A DNA stretch of 19,770 nucleotides. Origin: JBAYSY01 sp041675885. Its GTDB lineage: Bacteria; Pseudomonadota; Alphaproteobacteria; Rhodobacterales; Rhodobacteraceae. Made by a program: the position numbers and the translations under genes. The notes below the pieces were generated by a model. It made no database searches. It was given only the letters and a program-made list of their open reading frames with translations, and was not told the origin of the DNA. Within the stretch, counting starts at the first letter, position 1. Every line of letters begins with the position of its first letter. Of this stretch, positions 6,405-13,768 are shown piece after piece. Location: the NCBI GenBank assembly GCA_041675885.1, contig JBAYSY010000046.1, positions 1-19,770 on the forward strand, read 5' to 3'.

Positions 6405-7280
6405 TCAGGGCGCGATGAAATGCACCCCCGGCATCCGGGCGATCCGGTGCAGGTCGTCCTCGTAGCGCGCGGTCAGCGCCTCGACGTAATCTTCCGTCCA
6501 GCCGGGCAGGTCGAGTTCGATCTCGATCGCCTCGTCGAGCCCGAACTTGTCGAGAAAGGCCGAGACGATGCGGCGGCGCTGGATCTCGGTCTGCGGCGGG
6601 TGGGTGGCGAGATAGTCGATCATCCGCTCCAGCCCCTCGGGCTCGATGATCGCCGCCACGATGTCGTGGGTGCCGTCAAGCCGGGTGTAGGGGTCGTGGC
6701 CCGAAACCTCGCGCAGCACCTCGGGCCAGATCAGCGGCGTGTCCTCGTCGCACCAGACTGTGAGCGGGATCTCGGGTGTCGCACCGGCGATGCGGCCGAT
6801 CAGTTCCGACCAGTCGAGCAACAGCGGGTCGGTCCCTTCGATGAATTCCTCATAGCTCTTGCCGCGCTGTTTTTTCAGCAGCGCGGGCAGGAAGGTGGCC
6901 GGGTTGCGGATCGCCAGGTGGAATTCGGTCTCGTGGCTGGGGAAGGCGCGGGCGAGGCCCCGGGTCAGGTTGGTCGCGCCGGGATAAAGCTTCCCGCGCC
7001 CCAGCGCCCAGCGGGGGAAGGCCATGAAACTGTCGAACGACAGCACCATGCGTTCCGCCGCCTCGTCGTCGAGGATCTGCTCGATCAGCATTTCCTCGGT
7101 GTCGGGGCTGGCGGGCTGGCCCGAAAGCGCGTTCACCGTGTCGCGCAGGAGCGTGCGGTAGCGCGCGGGGCCGGGGACGGCGATGCCTTCCTCGGCCAGC
7201 AGGCCGCGGTTCTTCAGGAGGCACTTCATCAGCGCCTCTTCGCCGGTGCAATGCGCCCCGAGGTGATATGCGATCTGCAT
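6405..7280 (-). CDS. Conserved hypothetical protein, sulfotransferase-like N-terminus
   Basis: The 291-residue protein is not firmly recognised. Its first 35 residues (AYHLGAHCTGEEALMKCLL, then NRGLLAEEGIAVPG) follow the layout of P-loop sulfotransferases, whose start usually reads HIGxxKTGTTxLQ, a run, then LxxxGIxYP. The Lys-Thr-Gly-Thr of the PAPS 5'-phosphate loop is replaced by HCTGEE, so catalysis by the usual route is doubtful. The rest is acidic, with FHLAIRNPATFLPALLKKQ at about 117-135, where a 3'-phosphate RxP segment would lie. It has no signal peptide or membrane segment. It is transcribed away from the ABC permease gene from a promoter region with a palindrome. It could be a degenerate sulfotransferase or a relative with another substrate. 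Confidence 0.7.
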   Translation of the reverse strand: MQIAYHLGAHCTGEEALMKCLLKNRGLLAEEGIAVPGPARYRTLLRDTVNALSGQPASPDTEEMLIEQILDDEAAERMVLSFDSFMAFPRWALGRGKLYPGATNLTRGLARAFPSHETEFHLAIRNPATFLPALLKKQRGKSYEEFIEGTDPLLLDWSELIGRIAGATPEIPLTVWCDEDTPLIWPEVLREVSGHDPYTRLDGTHDIVAAIIEPEGLERMIDYLATHPPQTEIQRRRIVSAFLDKFGLDEAIEIELDLPGWTEDYVEALTARYEDDLHRIARMPGVHFIAP

Positions 7281-7319
7281 GGCCCCTGCCTTCGCGCCTG
7301 TGGCGCGTCCTTGGCCACG

Positions 7320-7359
7320 ACTATAGCCGGATTTCTGGACAGTGAAACCGGTTTCCTGT
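7320..7359 (-). promoter_or_regulatory. Divergent promoter region with palindromic operator candidate
   Basis: On the minus strand TATAGT (7320-7325) is a good -10 box for the gene starting at 7280. A perfect 12-bp palindrome GAAACCGGTTTC (7344-7355), framed by ACAG (7339-7342) and CTGT (7356-7359), lies over the expected -35 position. No good -35 hexamer is seen there, which suits a site needing an activator or blocked by a repressor. The permease gene starts 15 bases beyond it on the other strand, so one regulator could serve both. Confidence 0.4.
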
Positions 7360-7373
7360 AAGCGGGCGCGGTC

Positions 7374-9089
7374 ATGGCCGGGCAAAAAACTCAAGATTCC
7401 GAACTGTTGCCTGCTGCCGCTTCTGCCGGGCCGCGGCGGCGGCTGCGCCCGACGGGCCTGCGCCCCGACGGCTGGTCGCTGGGGGCGGCGCTGATCGCGG
7501 CGCTGGTGCTGATGCCGGTGGTCTCGGTGATCTGGCTGGCGCTGAACCCGGTGGAGAACATCTGGCCGCATATGCTGGCCACCACGCTGCCGCGCTACCT
7601 GACCAACACCGCAATCCTGATGCTGGGGGTGGGGGCGATGACCGCGGCGGTGGGGACGGGGGCGGCCTGGCTGGTGGTCATGTATCGCTTTCCGGGTTCG
7701 CGGCTGCTGGAACATGCGCTGCTGCTGCCCTTGGCGATCCCGGCCTATATCGGCGCCTATGCGCTGGTCGATATGCTGGAATATTCCGGCCCGGTGCAAA
7801 GCGCGCTGCGCGACACCTTCGGCTGGAGTTCGGCCCGCGACTACTGGTTTCCCCGGGTGCGCTCGCGCGGGTCGGCCATCGTCGTGCTGTCGGCGGCGCT
7901 TTACCCTTACGTCTACCTGCTGGCCCGGCAGGCGTTCCGCGAGCAGTCCGGCAACGCCTATGAGGTCGCCCGGGCGCTGGGGGCCGGGCCATGGGGGCTG
8001 TTCCTGCGGCTGGGCCTGCCGCTGGCGCGGCCCGCGATCATCGCCGGGGTGGCGCTGGCGCTGATGGAGACGGTGAACGACTTCGGCGCGGTCAGCTACT
8101 TCGGCGTCCAGACCCTGACCACGGGGATCTTCACCGTCTGGCTTTCGGCCGGGAACGCCGGGGGCGCCGCACAGCTGGCGCTGGTCAGCCTCGGGGTGAT
8201 CTTCCTGTTGCTGGCGGCCGAGCGGATCAGCCGCCGACGCCTGCGCTACCACCGCAGTTCGCGGCAGGCGCGGCCGGTGGTCCCGGCGATGCTGGTGGGC
8301 GTGCGGGGCTGGGCGGCGACGGCGCTCTGTCTGGTGCCGGTCATGGCGGGGGTGGTGCTGCCGGTCGCGGTGATCCTGCATCACGCGCTGCGCAGCCCGG
8401 CGGCCTGGCTGTCGCCGGGGCTGGGCCGGGCACTGACCAACACGCTGACCGTGGGAGGGATCGCCGCGGTGCTGACCGTGGCGGCGGCGCTGGTGCTGGT
8501 CTACGGGGTGCGGCTGTCCGGGCGGCGGCTGCCGCGGCTGCTCTTGCCGGTGACCACCGTGGGATATGCCGCGCCGGGGGCAGTGCTGGCGGTGGGGCTC
8601 TTGATCCCGATGGCGGCCTTCGACCACCGGCTGGCCGACGCGGTGCTGGCGGTGACGGGGAGCGATCCGGGGCTGATGCTGAGCGGGACGGCCGCGCTGA
8701 TCGTGGTGGCCTATGTGGTACGGTTCTTCGCGGTGGCGCAGGGGACGGTCGATGTGGCCTTCGACCGGATCGGCCCCAGCCTGCCGATGGCGGCGCGCTC
8801 GCTGGGCCGCAGTGCCGGGGGGGTGCTGCGGTCGGTGCATCTGCCCCTGATGCGCGGTTCGGTCGGGGTGGCGCTGCTGATCGTCTTCGTCGATTGCGTC
8901 AAGGAGCTGCCCGCGACGCTGCTGTTGCGCCCGTTCAACTACAACACGCTGGCGACCCGGGTGCATGAACAGGCCAGCGTCGAGAACCTGCGCGACGCCG
9001 CCCCGGCGGCGGTGCTGGTGATCCTTGTCGGCCTGGCGGCGGTGATCCTGCTGGCGCGGGCAACGCATGACGGCCGCGGGTCGGGCTGA
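7374..9089 (+). CDS. Iron(III)-type ABC transporter permease, fused two-domain
   Basis: This 571-residue integral membrane protein holds two permease domains in one chain, as in FbpB/HitB/FutB Fe3+ uptake systems. Each half carries an EAA-type loop that contacts the ATPase: EVARALGAGPWGLFLRLGLPLARPA (197-220 area) and MAARSLGRSAGGVLRSVHLPL (472-491). The C-terminal KELPATLLLRPFNYNTLATRV is characteristic of this iron family. About twelve hydrophobic helices can be counted. The first 30 residues are cytoplasmic and basic. No substrate-binding protein or ATPase gene lies within the window, so partners must be elsewhere. Related ThiP (thiamine) permeases are the main alternative. There is no strong SD before the ATG at 7374. 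Confidence 0.85.
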   Translation: MAGQKTQDSELLPAAASAGPRRRLRPTGLRPDGWSLGAALIAALVLMPVVSVIWLALNPVENIWPHMLATTLPRYLTNTAILMLGVGAMTAAVGTGAAWLVVMYRFPGSRLLEHALLLPLAIPAYIGAYALVDMLEYSGPVQSALRDTFGWSSARDYWFPRVRSRGSAIVVLSAALYPYVYLLARQAFREQSGNAYEVARALGAGPWGLFLRLGLPLARPAIIAGVALALMETVNDFGAVSYFGVQTLTTGIFTVWLSAGNAGGAAQLALVSLGVIFLLLAAERISRRRLRYHRSSRQARPVVPAMLVGVRGWAATALCLVPVMAGVVLPVAVILHHALRSPAAWLSPGLGRALTNTLTVGGIAAVLTVAAALVLVYGVRLSGRRLPRLLLPVTTVGYAAPGAVLAVGLLIPMAAFDHRLADAVLAVTGSDPGLMLSGTAALIVVAYVVRFFAVAQGTVDVAFDRIGPSLPMAARSLGRSAGGVLRSVHLPLMRGSVGVALLIVFVDCVKELPATLLLRPFNYNTLATRVHEQASVENLRDAAPAAVLVILVGLAAVILLARATHDGRGSG

Positions 9090-9132
9090 GCCCGGGCCTT
9101 TCGCGGAAGGCGGAATGCGCTTCCTCCCCTTC

Positions 9133-9164
9133 GCCCGGAATCAAGGTGCGCAAGCGGACCGGGC
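9133..9164. repeat. REP-like hairpin, family 2 (divergent copy)
   Basis: GCCCGG (9133-9138) pairs with CCGGGC (9159-9164). The intervening AATCAAGG matches the better copies at 17449 and 19614, while the inner stem is weaker. It lies between the permease stop and the aminotransferase promoter. Confidence 0.5.
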
Positions 9165-9214
9165 AGGGGGGCGGGCCGGGCAGTGCCTTCGTGCCATCCG
9201 CCCCCTGCGGCAGA

Positions 9215-9243
9215 TTGACCTTCCCCGGGGCGCGTCCTACGCA
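9215..9243 (+). promoter_or_regulatory. Putative promoter of the aminotransferase gene
   Basis: TTGACC (9215-9220, five of six bases as in TTGACA) is followed after 17 bases by TACGCA (9238-9243). The implied leader is about 20 bases and contains the AGGAG used by the ATG at 9272. The -10 box is weak. Confidence 0.4.
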
Positions 9244-9271
9244 TTGGGCCTGCGTTCAGGAGTTGCGCGCC

Positions 9272-10507
9272 ATGTCTCTGTCCCAAGGTCGTCCCTATCT
9301 CGCGATTCCCGGCCCCTCGGTCATGCCCGACCGGGTGCTGGCCGCGATGCACCGCCCGGCGCCCAACATCTACGCGGGCGAACTGGTCGAGGCGATGCCC
9401 GCGCTCATCGCCGACCTGCGCGCGGTGGCGCGCGGCACCGGCCATGTGGCGATCTACATCGCCAACGGTCACGGCACATGGGAGGCCGCCAACACCAACC
9501 TGTTCAGCCGGGGCGACCGGGCGCTGTCGCTGATCACCGGCCGCTTCGGCGAGGGCTGGGCCCGGACGGCCGGGGCGCTGGGGGTGGAGGTGGAGCGGAT
9601 CGACTTCGGCCTTCGCGCCGCCGCCGATCCGGCCCGGGTCGAGGCCGCGCTGCGCGCCGACCGCGAGCGCCGCATCCGGGTGGTGCTGCTGACCCATGTC
9701 GATACCGCCACCTCGGTGCGCAACGACATCGCCGCGGTGCGGGCGGCGATCGACGCCGCCGGACATCCGGCGCTGCTTGCGGTCGATGCCATCGCCTCGC
9801 TGGGTTGCGAAGTGCTGCATATGGACGGCTGGGGCGTGGATGTGCTGGTCGCCGCCAGTCAGAAGGGGCTGATGACCCCGCCCGGGCTCGGCTTCGTCTG
9901 GCTGAGCGGGAAGGCCCTTGACGCCTCGCGGGGGTCGGACCTGCGCACCCCCTATTGGGACTGGACCCCCCGCATCGGCAAGGGCGAGTTCTACCAGTAT
10001 TTCGGCGGCACCGCCCCCACGCATCACCTGTTCGCCCTGCGCGAGGCGCTGACCATGCTGCTGCACGAGGAGGGGCTGGAGGCCGCATGGGCCCGCCACG
10101 CGGCGCTTGCCCGCGCGGTCTGGGCCGCCTTCGACGTCTGGGGGCAGGGCGGCGCGGTGGAGCTGAACCTTGCCGATCCGGGGGTGCGGGCCCATGCGGT
10201 GACCTCGGCCCGGTTCCCGGCGCCGATGGCCACAAGGCTGCGCGAGTGGTGCGAGCAGGAGGCGGGCGTCACCCTTGGAATCGGTCTCGGCATGGCGGAA
10301 TTCGGGGAACCGGCCTGGCACGGCTTTCTTCGGGTGGCGCATATGGGCCATGTGAACGCGCATATGGTGCTTGGCGCGCTGGGGGTGATGGAAGCCGGGA
10401 TGCGCGCCCTTGGCATCGCCCATGGCGCGGGCGGCGTGGGCGCGGCGGCGGCGGCGCTGGCCGATACGGGCCGGGTGGCGGAGGGGAGTTCGGCAGCGGC
10501 GCGATAG
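9272..10507 (+). CDS. Class V PLP aminotransferase, serine/aspartate/alanine-glyoxylate type
   Basis: The 411-residue protein belongs to the fold-type I, class V aminotransferases that include serine-glyoxylate and alanine-glyoxylate transaminases and the aspartate-glyoxylate enzyme BhcA. It opens with AIPGPSVMPDRVLAAM and has the cofactor-phosphate segment NGHGTWEAANTN (65-76), the PLP-ring aspartate region LLAVDAIASLG (168-178), and the Schiff-base lysine K198 in AASQKGLMTPPGLGF. The family exchanges an amino group between serine, alanine or aspartate and glyoxylate or pyruvate, in photorespiratory, serine-cycle or glyoxylate metabolism. The substrate cannot be told from sequence alone, and no bhc or serine-cycle neighbours are visible. 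AGGAG lies nine bases before the ATG. The Ala/Gly-rich tail of about 35 residues is probably disordered. Confidence 0.85.
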   Translation: MSLSQGRPYLAIPGPSVMPDRVLAAMHRPAPNIYAGELVEAMPALIADLRAVARGTGHVAIYIANGHGTWEAANTNLFSRGDRALSLITGRFGEGWARTAGALGVEVERIDFGLRAAADPARVEAALRADRERRIRVVLLTHVDTATSVRNDIAAVRAAIDAAGHPALLAVDAIASLGCEVLHMDGWGVDVLVAASQKGLMTPPGLGFVWLSGKALDASRGSDLRTPYWDWTPRIGKGEFYQYFGGTAPTHHLFALREALTMLLHEEGLEAAWARHAALARAVWAAFDVWGQGGAVELNLADPGVRAHAVTSARFPAPMATRLREWCEQEAGVTLGIGLGMAEFGEPAWHGFLRVAHMGHVNAHMVLGALGVMEAGMRALGIAHGAGGVGAAAAALADTGRVAEGSSAAAR

Positions 10508-10568
10508 GGGGCAATATCGCCGCCTGCGAGAGAGACGGGACGCCGGACCCGCAACGCCCTTTCCCGCC

Positions 10569-10601
10569 TGCCCGGAACGGCCGCGCAAGCGCCCCCGGTC
10601 A
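10569..10601. repeat. REP-like hairpin, family 2 (divergent copy)
   Basis: TGCCCGG (10569-10575) pairs with CCGGTCA (10595-10601) with one mismatch around an inner CCGCGCAAGCG segment, echoing the copies at 17449 and 19614. It lies in the 132-base gap between the convergent aminotransferase and sulfotransferase genes, where a terminator is expected. I see nothing else in that gap. Confidence 0.35.
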
Positions 10602-10639
10602 GCGGGGTGAAACCCGGTTCCGCCCGCCACCGGCCCCGG

Positions 10640-12067
10640 CTACCCGTCCCGCCAGTTGCCGAAGCCGAAGGTCAGGTAGTCGCGGACGTAGGCTTCACGC
10701 GCGGCTTCCTCGATCTCGTCGTCGCAGATATCCGCAAGGCCGACCGCGCCCCCGGGCGGCGGCGGGGGCAGGGGGGGCGCCCCGGCGCCCACCTCGGCGG
10801 CGAGGAAGCCGAGCCCGGCCTCAAGCCGGTCCTCGTGCAGCACCAGATCGGGCGGGGCGAACTGGGCGAACCCCTGCAACACCGCCGATTGCGAGGCCCA
10901 GGCCGCGTCGATCCGCACCCCGGTCTGCCCGGCGAGATTCAATCGCAGAAACCCGAGGAACCCCAGAAACGCCGCCCGATGCGCCGTGGCGGGCTGCGCC
11001 GCCAGCCGGTCGGGGTCGGGCAGGTCGAGCTTGTAGGCCCGCTTCAGCGTGCCGCGGATCTCGGCATAACGCCCGGTCAGGATGCGGCGGCAGAAGGCGT
11101 CATGCGCCCGCGCCAGCGGGTGCCGCAGCACGGTGAAACTGCGGAACCCCGGCGACCGGCGCATCCACTGGCGCAGCGATTTCTGGCTGAACCCCTGTTC
11201 CAGCCCCGGCGCGGCCCCGCCGCGCGAAAGCGACGCGAGCCAGCCGGTCACCTGTTCCTCGGGCCCGCCGCGCAGCGGCATGTAAAGCACCGGCGCGCCC
11301 GCGGCCGCCACGAACCCGGGCACGCCCGCGCCCCGCCTCGGCTCGAAACTGGGCGTCCGCGACAGGTTGAACCGGTCGAGCTGCGCCAACGCCGCCTCCA
11401 TCTGCGCGGGGTTCGAAACCTTGCGGGCGATCTCTTCGGGGTTCTGCTTTTTCAGCGTATCGACCGGCGCGTCGAGCCGGGCCGCCACCCCGAGCCATCG
11501 GGCCAGCCCGTTCAGCACCGCCACATCGCCGATATCCTCGTAATCGAGGTAAAAGGCGGTCTGGCCGCTGGTCTGAAGCACATTCAGCACATGCAGCTGA
11601 AACGCCTGCAACGCCTGCATGTGGGATTCGAACCTTGCCGCGTCGAAGGCGACCTGCGCTGATTTGCGCCGCCGCCCGTCGCCCAGCTTCCACTGGCCGG
11701 TGGCCCGCGCGATCTCCAGCGAGACATAGCTTTCCACCGGGTTGCGCGTCAGCACGATCTTGGCGCAGCGCCGGTCGGCCAGACAGGCGGCCAGCACCCG
11801 CGCGTCGTGGTCGTGGAAAAAGCGGAACCCGGCGATCCCCTCGGTCGCGGCCTCCATCCGCCGCATCAGTTCCAGCGGATCGGCCTCGCGCCCGGCAAGG
11901 TCCAGCCCGAGGTATTCGTGCCGGTTCTGCTTGCCGATGAAACCGGGGTTGAACGCCTCGCCATGGCAGGTCACGCCCGCCAGTGCGTTCAGGTTCGCCT
12001 CAAGGAAGTTGGAGCCGGTGCGCATCTCGGCCAGCAGGATGAAACGGTCGAAGGGGCGGTCGCTCAC
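10640..12067 (-). CDS. Sulfotransferase with two sulfotransferase-like halves
   Basis: Sulfotransferases move a sulfuryl group from PAPS to a hydroxyl or amine, here probably on a surface glycan. Residues 1-235 form a recognisable domain: the 5'-phosphosulfate loop EMRTGSNFLEANLNAL (14-29), GEAFNP (36-41), and the 3'-phosphate segment VLTRNPVESYVSLEIARATG (105-124). Residues 258-420 look like a second, divergent domain with VLRHPLARAHDAFCRRIL (313-330), typical of carbohydrate sulfotransferases, but its P-loop position (LYMPLRGGPEEQ) is degenerate. A polyproline stretch (431-438) precedes the tail. The start is GTG, three bases past the stop of the GT14 gene, so it is co-transcribed as the last gene of the cluster. 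The two halves may be one active and one acceptor-binding domain. Confidence 0.82.
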   Translation of the reverse strand: MSDRPFDRFILLAEMRTGSNFLEANLNALAGVTCHGEAFNPGFIGKQNRHEYLGLDLAGREADPLELMRRMEAATEGIAGFRFFHDHDARVLAACLADRRCAKIVLTRNPVESYVSLEIARATGQWKLGDGRRRKSAQVAFDAARFESHMQALQAFQLHVLNVLQTSGQTAFYLDYEDIGDVAVLNGLARWLGVAARLDAPVDTLKKQNPEEIARKVSNPAQMEAALAQLDRFNLSRTPSFEPRRGAGVPGFVAAAGAPVLYMPLRGGPEEQVTGWLASLSRGGAAPGLEQGFSQKSLRQWMRRSPGFRSFTVLRHPLARAHDAFCRRILTGRYAEIRGTLKRAYKLDLPDPDRLAAQPATAHRAAFLGFLGFLRLNLAGQTGVRIDAAWASQSAVLQGFAQFAPPDLVLHEDRLEAGLGFLAAEVGAGAPPLPPPPPGGAVGLADICDDEIEEAAREAYVRDYLTFGFGNWRDG

Positions 12068-12070
12068 GGG

Positions 12071-13768
12071 TCACTTCACCAGATAGGGGCGGCCGCGACG
12101 GCCGGGGGCGGGGCGGAAGTCGTCATCGACCGGAATGTCGCCGACCAGCGTCGGCTGCATCCCCTGATTGCGCAGGTTCTGAAGGAACCGGCCAAGCCCC
12201 GTGAGTTCCACCAGCCGCGGCACCTCGGCCAGACGGCGCAGCGCGTTGGGGCTGATCTCGTCGATGATGGTCTGCAAGGGGGCCATCGGGCTTTCCAGAA
12301 ACTCCGAAAGCGTCCAGACCCGCGCCCGTGCCTTGACCCAGGGCGAGCGCAGCACGGTCAGGAATTCGGCCTCGATCTTCTGCAATCGCGCCGCCTCGCG
12401 CCGGATGTCGGAAAACTCGCCGGTGGCGCGGAACAGCGGCACCGCCCAGGCGCCCGAGATCACCGAGATCTGCGCGTTCACGTCGCCCGCCATGAACCAG
12501 TTCAGCGCCTGATTGTCGCGCGGGCCGAACTGGAAACACTGGCGTTCGCCCCGCGTGTTCCAGATCAGGCTGGTGAGGAAGGCGCGCGGCGCATAGTCGC
12601 GCAGCGGGGCCGAGGCCGACAGCCCGCCGTTGTAGACGGCCTCGCCCCCGGCGAACTCCACCCGTTCGGGGGCGAACAGGTGGCCGTGCACCCTTGTGCC
12701 GATGGTCTTGCCCAGCCAGCCGTCGAAATCCTCGAACACCTCGGCAAAGCCCGCGAACACCGAATAGGGCGCGGCGGTGCGGCCGTTTTCCCAGTTCTCG
12801 TTCGGGAACCGGCTTTGCATGTAAAGCCCGGCCCGGCCCCTGGTCCGCCGTTCCACCGCCTTGGCGAACAGCCGGTCGATCTTGCCGGGGCTGGGCTCGG
12901 CCTGGGGCTGGGACTCGGCCTCGGGGGTCAGGAAGCTGCGGTAAAGCCGGTCGGCCCGGGGCCAGATCTTGCGCGCCACGAAACAGTCGGAACGGCGCAG
13001 AAGTTGCAGGTGGTCATCGTAGAAGATATGCGGCTTGCCCTGAAAGTCGAACTTGGAAAGCGTCAGCGACCGGCTTTCGACCGTGGTCGAATGGACCCGC
13101 ACCAGCGTCTGGAAATAGCTTTCGTCGGGGATCCAGACCCGGCGGAAATAGCGGTCGTGGGCGGGGCGTTCGGGGTCGGTCACGATGGCTTCCAGCGTGC
13201 GGCGGGTCAGGCACCACCATTGCGATCCCAGATGCGGCACCAGCCCCGGCGGCACGCGGCGGCGCAGCCCGATCCGCCGTTGCAGCCGCACGTAGAAGTC
13301 GAACAGCTTGCGCTGTTTGCGCCATGAGAACGGAAACCGCATGTCGAACCGCTCAAGGCTGAGCCCGCCGATGGTCCAGCCCACATCCCCGGTCGTGACC
13401 GATTCGATGAAATCGGTGCGCGGCCTTGCGTCGAGATAGTCGCGCAGCTGGGCCACCGGCCGCAAGGGCAGGCAGGAGCCGGAGGCAAGGTAGATGTGCC
13501 GCGCGCCGGGGAATTCGGCCAGCATCACCTCGGACGCGCCCAGCGTCGCGCCGACGATGCCCCATGTGCCCCATTCGCAGATGTGGCGTCGGCTGAACCG
13601 CACCGTGTCGAGATCGGCCAGAGCGCCGCGCAACTGCTCGAACCTGGCCGGTTTCACCCGGCGATCGACATGGATCACCACCGGGCAGTCGCGTTCGGCC
13701 AGATGCCGCGCCACCTGCGCCGCGCGGTCGAGCGCGGTGTGGCACAGCAGGATGAACCCCACGCTCAT
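12071..13768 (-). CDS. GT14-type (core-2/I-branching) glycosyltransferase with DUF5928-like C-terminus
   Basis: The N-terminal 250 residues resemble beta-1,6-N-acetylglucosaminyltransferases of family GT14: SVGFILLCHTALDRAAQVARHL, VVIHVDRRVKP (30-40), HIYLASGSCLPLRP (91-104), GSQWWCLTRRTLE (181-193), and the signature IPDESYFQTLV (213-223). Enzymes of this family add branching sugars; here the substrate is unknown. Residues 330-565 form an extra domain (GRAGLYMQSRFPNENWENG, then DNQALNWFMAGD) that I take, from memory, as DUF5928, found fused to such transferases in Rhodobacterales. No signal peptide or membrane anchor is seen, unlike animal relatives. The ATG overlaps the stop of the preceding glycosyltransferase gene (ATGA) and the stop lies three bases from the sulfotransferase GTG, which marks a tight operon. 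Confidence 0.85.
   Translation of the reverse strand: MSVGFILLCHTALDRAAQVARHLAERDCPVVIHVDRRVKPARFEQLRGALADLDTVRFSRRHICEWGTWGIVGATLGASEVMLAEFPGARHIYLASGSCLPLRPVAQLRDYLDARPRTDFIESVTTGDVGWTIGGLSLERFDMRFPFSWRKQRKLFDFYVRLQRRIGLRRRVPPGLVPHLGSQWWCLTRRTLEAIVTDPERPAHDRYFRRVWIPDESYFQTLVRVHSTTVESRSLTLSKFDFQGKPHIFYDDHLQLLRRSDCFVARKIWPRADRLYRSFLTPEAESQPQAEPSPGKIDRLFAKAVERRTRGRAGLYMQSRFPNENWENGRTAAPYSVFAGFAEVFEDFDGWLGKTIGTRVHGHLFAPERVEFAGGEAVYNGGLSASAPLRDYAPRAFLTSLIWNTRGERQCFQFGPRDNQALNWFMAGDVNAQISVISGAWAVPLFRATGEFSDIRREAARLQKIEAEFLTVLRSPWVKARARVWTLSEFLESPMAPLQTIIDEISPNALRRLAEVPRLVELTGLGRFLQNLRNQGMQPTLVGDIPVDDDFRPAPGRRGRPYLVK

Noticed and set aside
7281..9068. Long in-frame upstream extension of the sulfotransferase-like gene
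   Set aside because: The added part is antisense to the ABC permease, is Gln/His/Arg-rich, and would skip a good start with a TATAGT box upstream.
9272..10507. Naming the aminotransferase bhcA
   Set aside because: The family fits, but the beta-hydroxyaspartate-cycle partners (bhcB, bhcC, bhcD) are absent, and the motifs do not separate aspartate-, serine- and alanine-using members.
11807..13327. A 506-codon open frame on the plus strand
   Set aside because: It is antisense to the sulfotransferase and GT14 genes, with no recognisable domain.
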